Below, one piece after another: positions 5,676 to 6,156 of a DNA stretch of 6,156 nucleotides. The stretch comes from Clostridia bacterium (GTDB lineage Bacteria; Bacillota; Clostridia; Christensenellales; Aristaeellaceae), in contig JAFPYA010000162.1 in assembly GCA_017412445.1 (NCBI GenBank), positions 1 to 6,156 of the forward strand, written 5' to 3'. A program made the translations under genes and the position numbers. The notes beneath the pieces are model-generated. The model was given only the letters and a program-made list of their open reading frames with translations. It searched no databases and was not told the origin of the DNA. Position 1 is the first letter of the stretch. Every line of letters starts with the position of its first letter.

Positions 5676-6156
5676 TCACTTTCCTTCTTCGTCATGGAGT
5701 TGCTCTGCGAGCTCCTCCCATTGCGCATACATTTCTTCGAGCCTGAGCTTAAGCGCGTCAAGCTCCGCCTGTTTTTTGAGCCCCTGCTCCCTGTCGAGCC
5801 AGATCGTGCCGTCGGCCATCACGGCTTCGAGCTCGCCCATCTGCTTTTCCCCTGCGTCAATGTCCTGCTCGAGCTGGCGGAAGCGAACCTTACGCTGGCG
5901 CAGCTCGTCGCGGTTTATGCGCTCCCTGCGCTGCTCCTTGTCGAGCTGAGTGCGCGTTTTGCCGGCGGTGTCGACGTTTGAAAGCAGCTCCTGCATCCGC
6001 TTTTTCTTTTCGACGTAGTCATCGTAGTTGCCTTCGTATGCTGTGACACCTTCCGGGGTCATCTCTATTATTCTATTGGCTACGCGGTTTATGAAATAGC
6101 GGTCATGGCTAACGGTGAGAATCGTGCCGTCGTAATCCTGAAGCGCGCCCTCAAGC
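5676..6156 (-). CDS. ABC-F family ATPase, C-terminal part (5' end beyond window)
   Basis: The frame is open from the right edge (first full codon at 6155) to a TGA at 5678-5676, giving 159 visible residues. The visible part begins after the second Walker B region with LEGALQDYDGTILTV, followed by the H-loop SHDRYF (visible residues 16-21) and VANRIIEM. It continues through a YEGNYDDYVEKK segment into a long charged coiled coil ending with a YAQWEEL block, the ABC_tran_CTD type of C-terminal domain. This arrangement identifies the soluble ABC-F ATPases (YdiF, YfmM, EttA and Uup relatives), which act on the ribosome in translation or antibiotic protection and have no transmembrane domain. The subfamily cannot be decided without the inter-domain linker. 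The methionine at 6062-6060 is internal, not the start. The gene lies 9 bases upstream of the GH88/GH105 gene and is probably co-transcribed with it. Confidence 0.9.
   Translation of the reverse strand, partial: LEGALQDYDGTILTVSHDRYFINRVANRIIEMTPEGVTAYEGNYDDYVEKKKRMQELLSNVDTAGKTRTQLDKEQRRERINRDELRQRKVRFRQLEQDIDAGEKQMGELEAVMADGTIWLDREQGLKKQAELDALKLRLEEMYAQWEELAEQLHDEEGK

Noticed and set aside
1..6156. CRISPR arrays, insertion sequences, tRNA or rRNA genes, attachment sites
   Set aside because: No regularly spaced direct repeats, transposase motifs, terminal inverted repeats or cloverleaf-like segments were seen on either strand.

Overview
The window looks like chromosomal DNA from a strictly anaerobic, moderately GC-rich Firmicute of the class Clostridia, possibly a gut or rumen lineage near Christensenellales or Oscillospirales. 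The reasons are purine-rich AGGAGG-type ribosome binding sites, textbook sigma-A promoters, an [FeFe]-hydrogenase-family protein with DRTGG and PHP neighbours (a grouping familiar from Clostridia), and a pectin-type glycosidase. The taxonomic placement is inference; there is no rRNA or other marker gene here.

Layout. Bases 1-26 hold the first codons of a minus-strand gene with a signal-peptide-like start, leaving the window on the left. Bases 27-286 are an AT-rich divergent regulatory region with two outward-facing sigma-A promoters, one per strand, each with 17-bp spacing, and a small palindrome in the leader of the leftward gene. Bases 293-4450 are a tight six-gene rightward cassette: a DRTGG-domain protein, an RsbW/RsbT-like ATPase, a sensory-type [FeFe]-hydrogenase homologue, a second DRTGG-domain protein, a PHP-domain phosphoesterase, and a divergent DprA-like protein. 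Internal gaps are 13, 12, 12, -1 and 27 bases, and a strong hairpin terminator follows at 4476-4516. Bases 4527-6156 are read leftward and converge on that terminator: the C-terminal part of an ABC-F ATPase (cut by the right edge) followed 9 bases later by a GH88/GH105 family unsaturated glucuronyl hydrolase.

How the parts may work together. The hydrogenase homologue keeps the four H-cluster cysteines and three additional iron-sulphur sites. It has alanine where catalytic hydrogenases have the proton-relay cysteine, and both methionines that normally contact the H-cluster are replaced. That pattern fits a hydrogen or redox sensor rather than a bulk H2 producer. It carries no PAS or kinase domain of its own, so the neighbouring GHKL ATPase, the two small DRTGG proteins and the PHP enzyme are the obvious candidates for carrying the signal. 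The last gene, a DprA-like Rossmann protein with degraded motifs, is an unexpected rider on this cassette. The most interesting hypothesis is that 293-4450 encodes a self-contained H2/redox-sensing signalling module whose output is not yet known. The rightmost genes appear to be unrelated housekeeping and carbohydrate functions.
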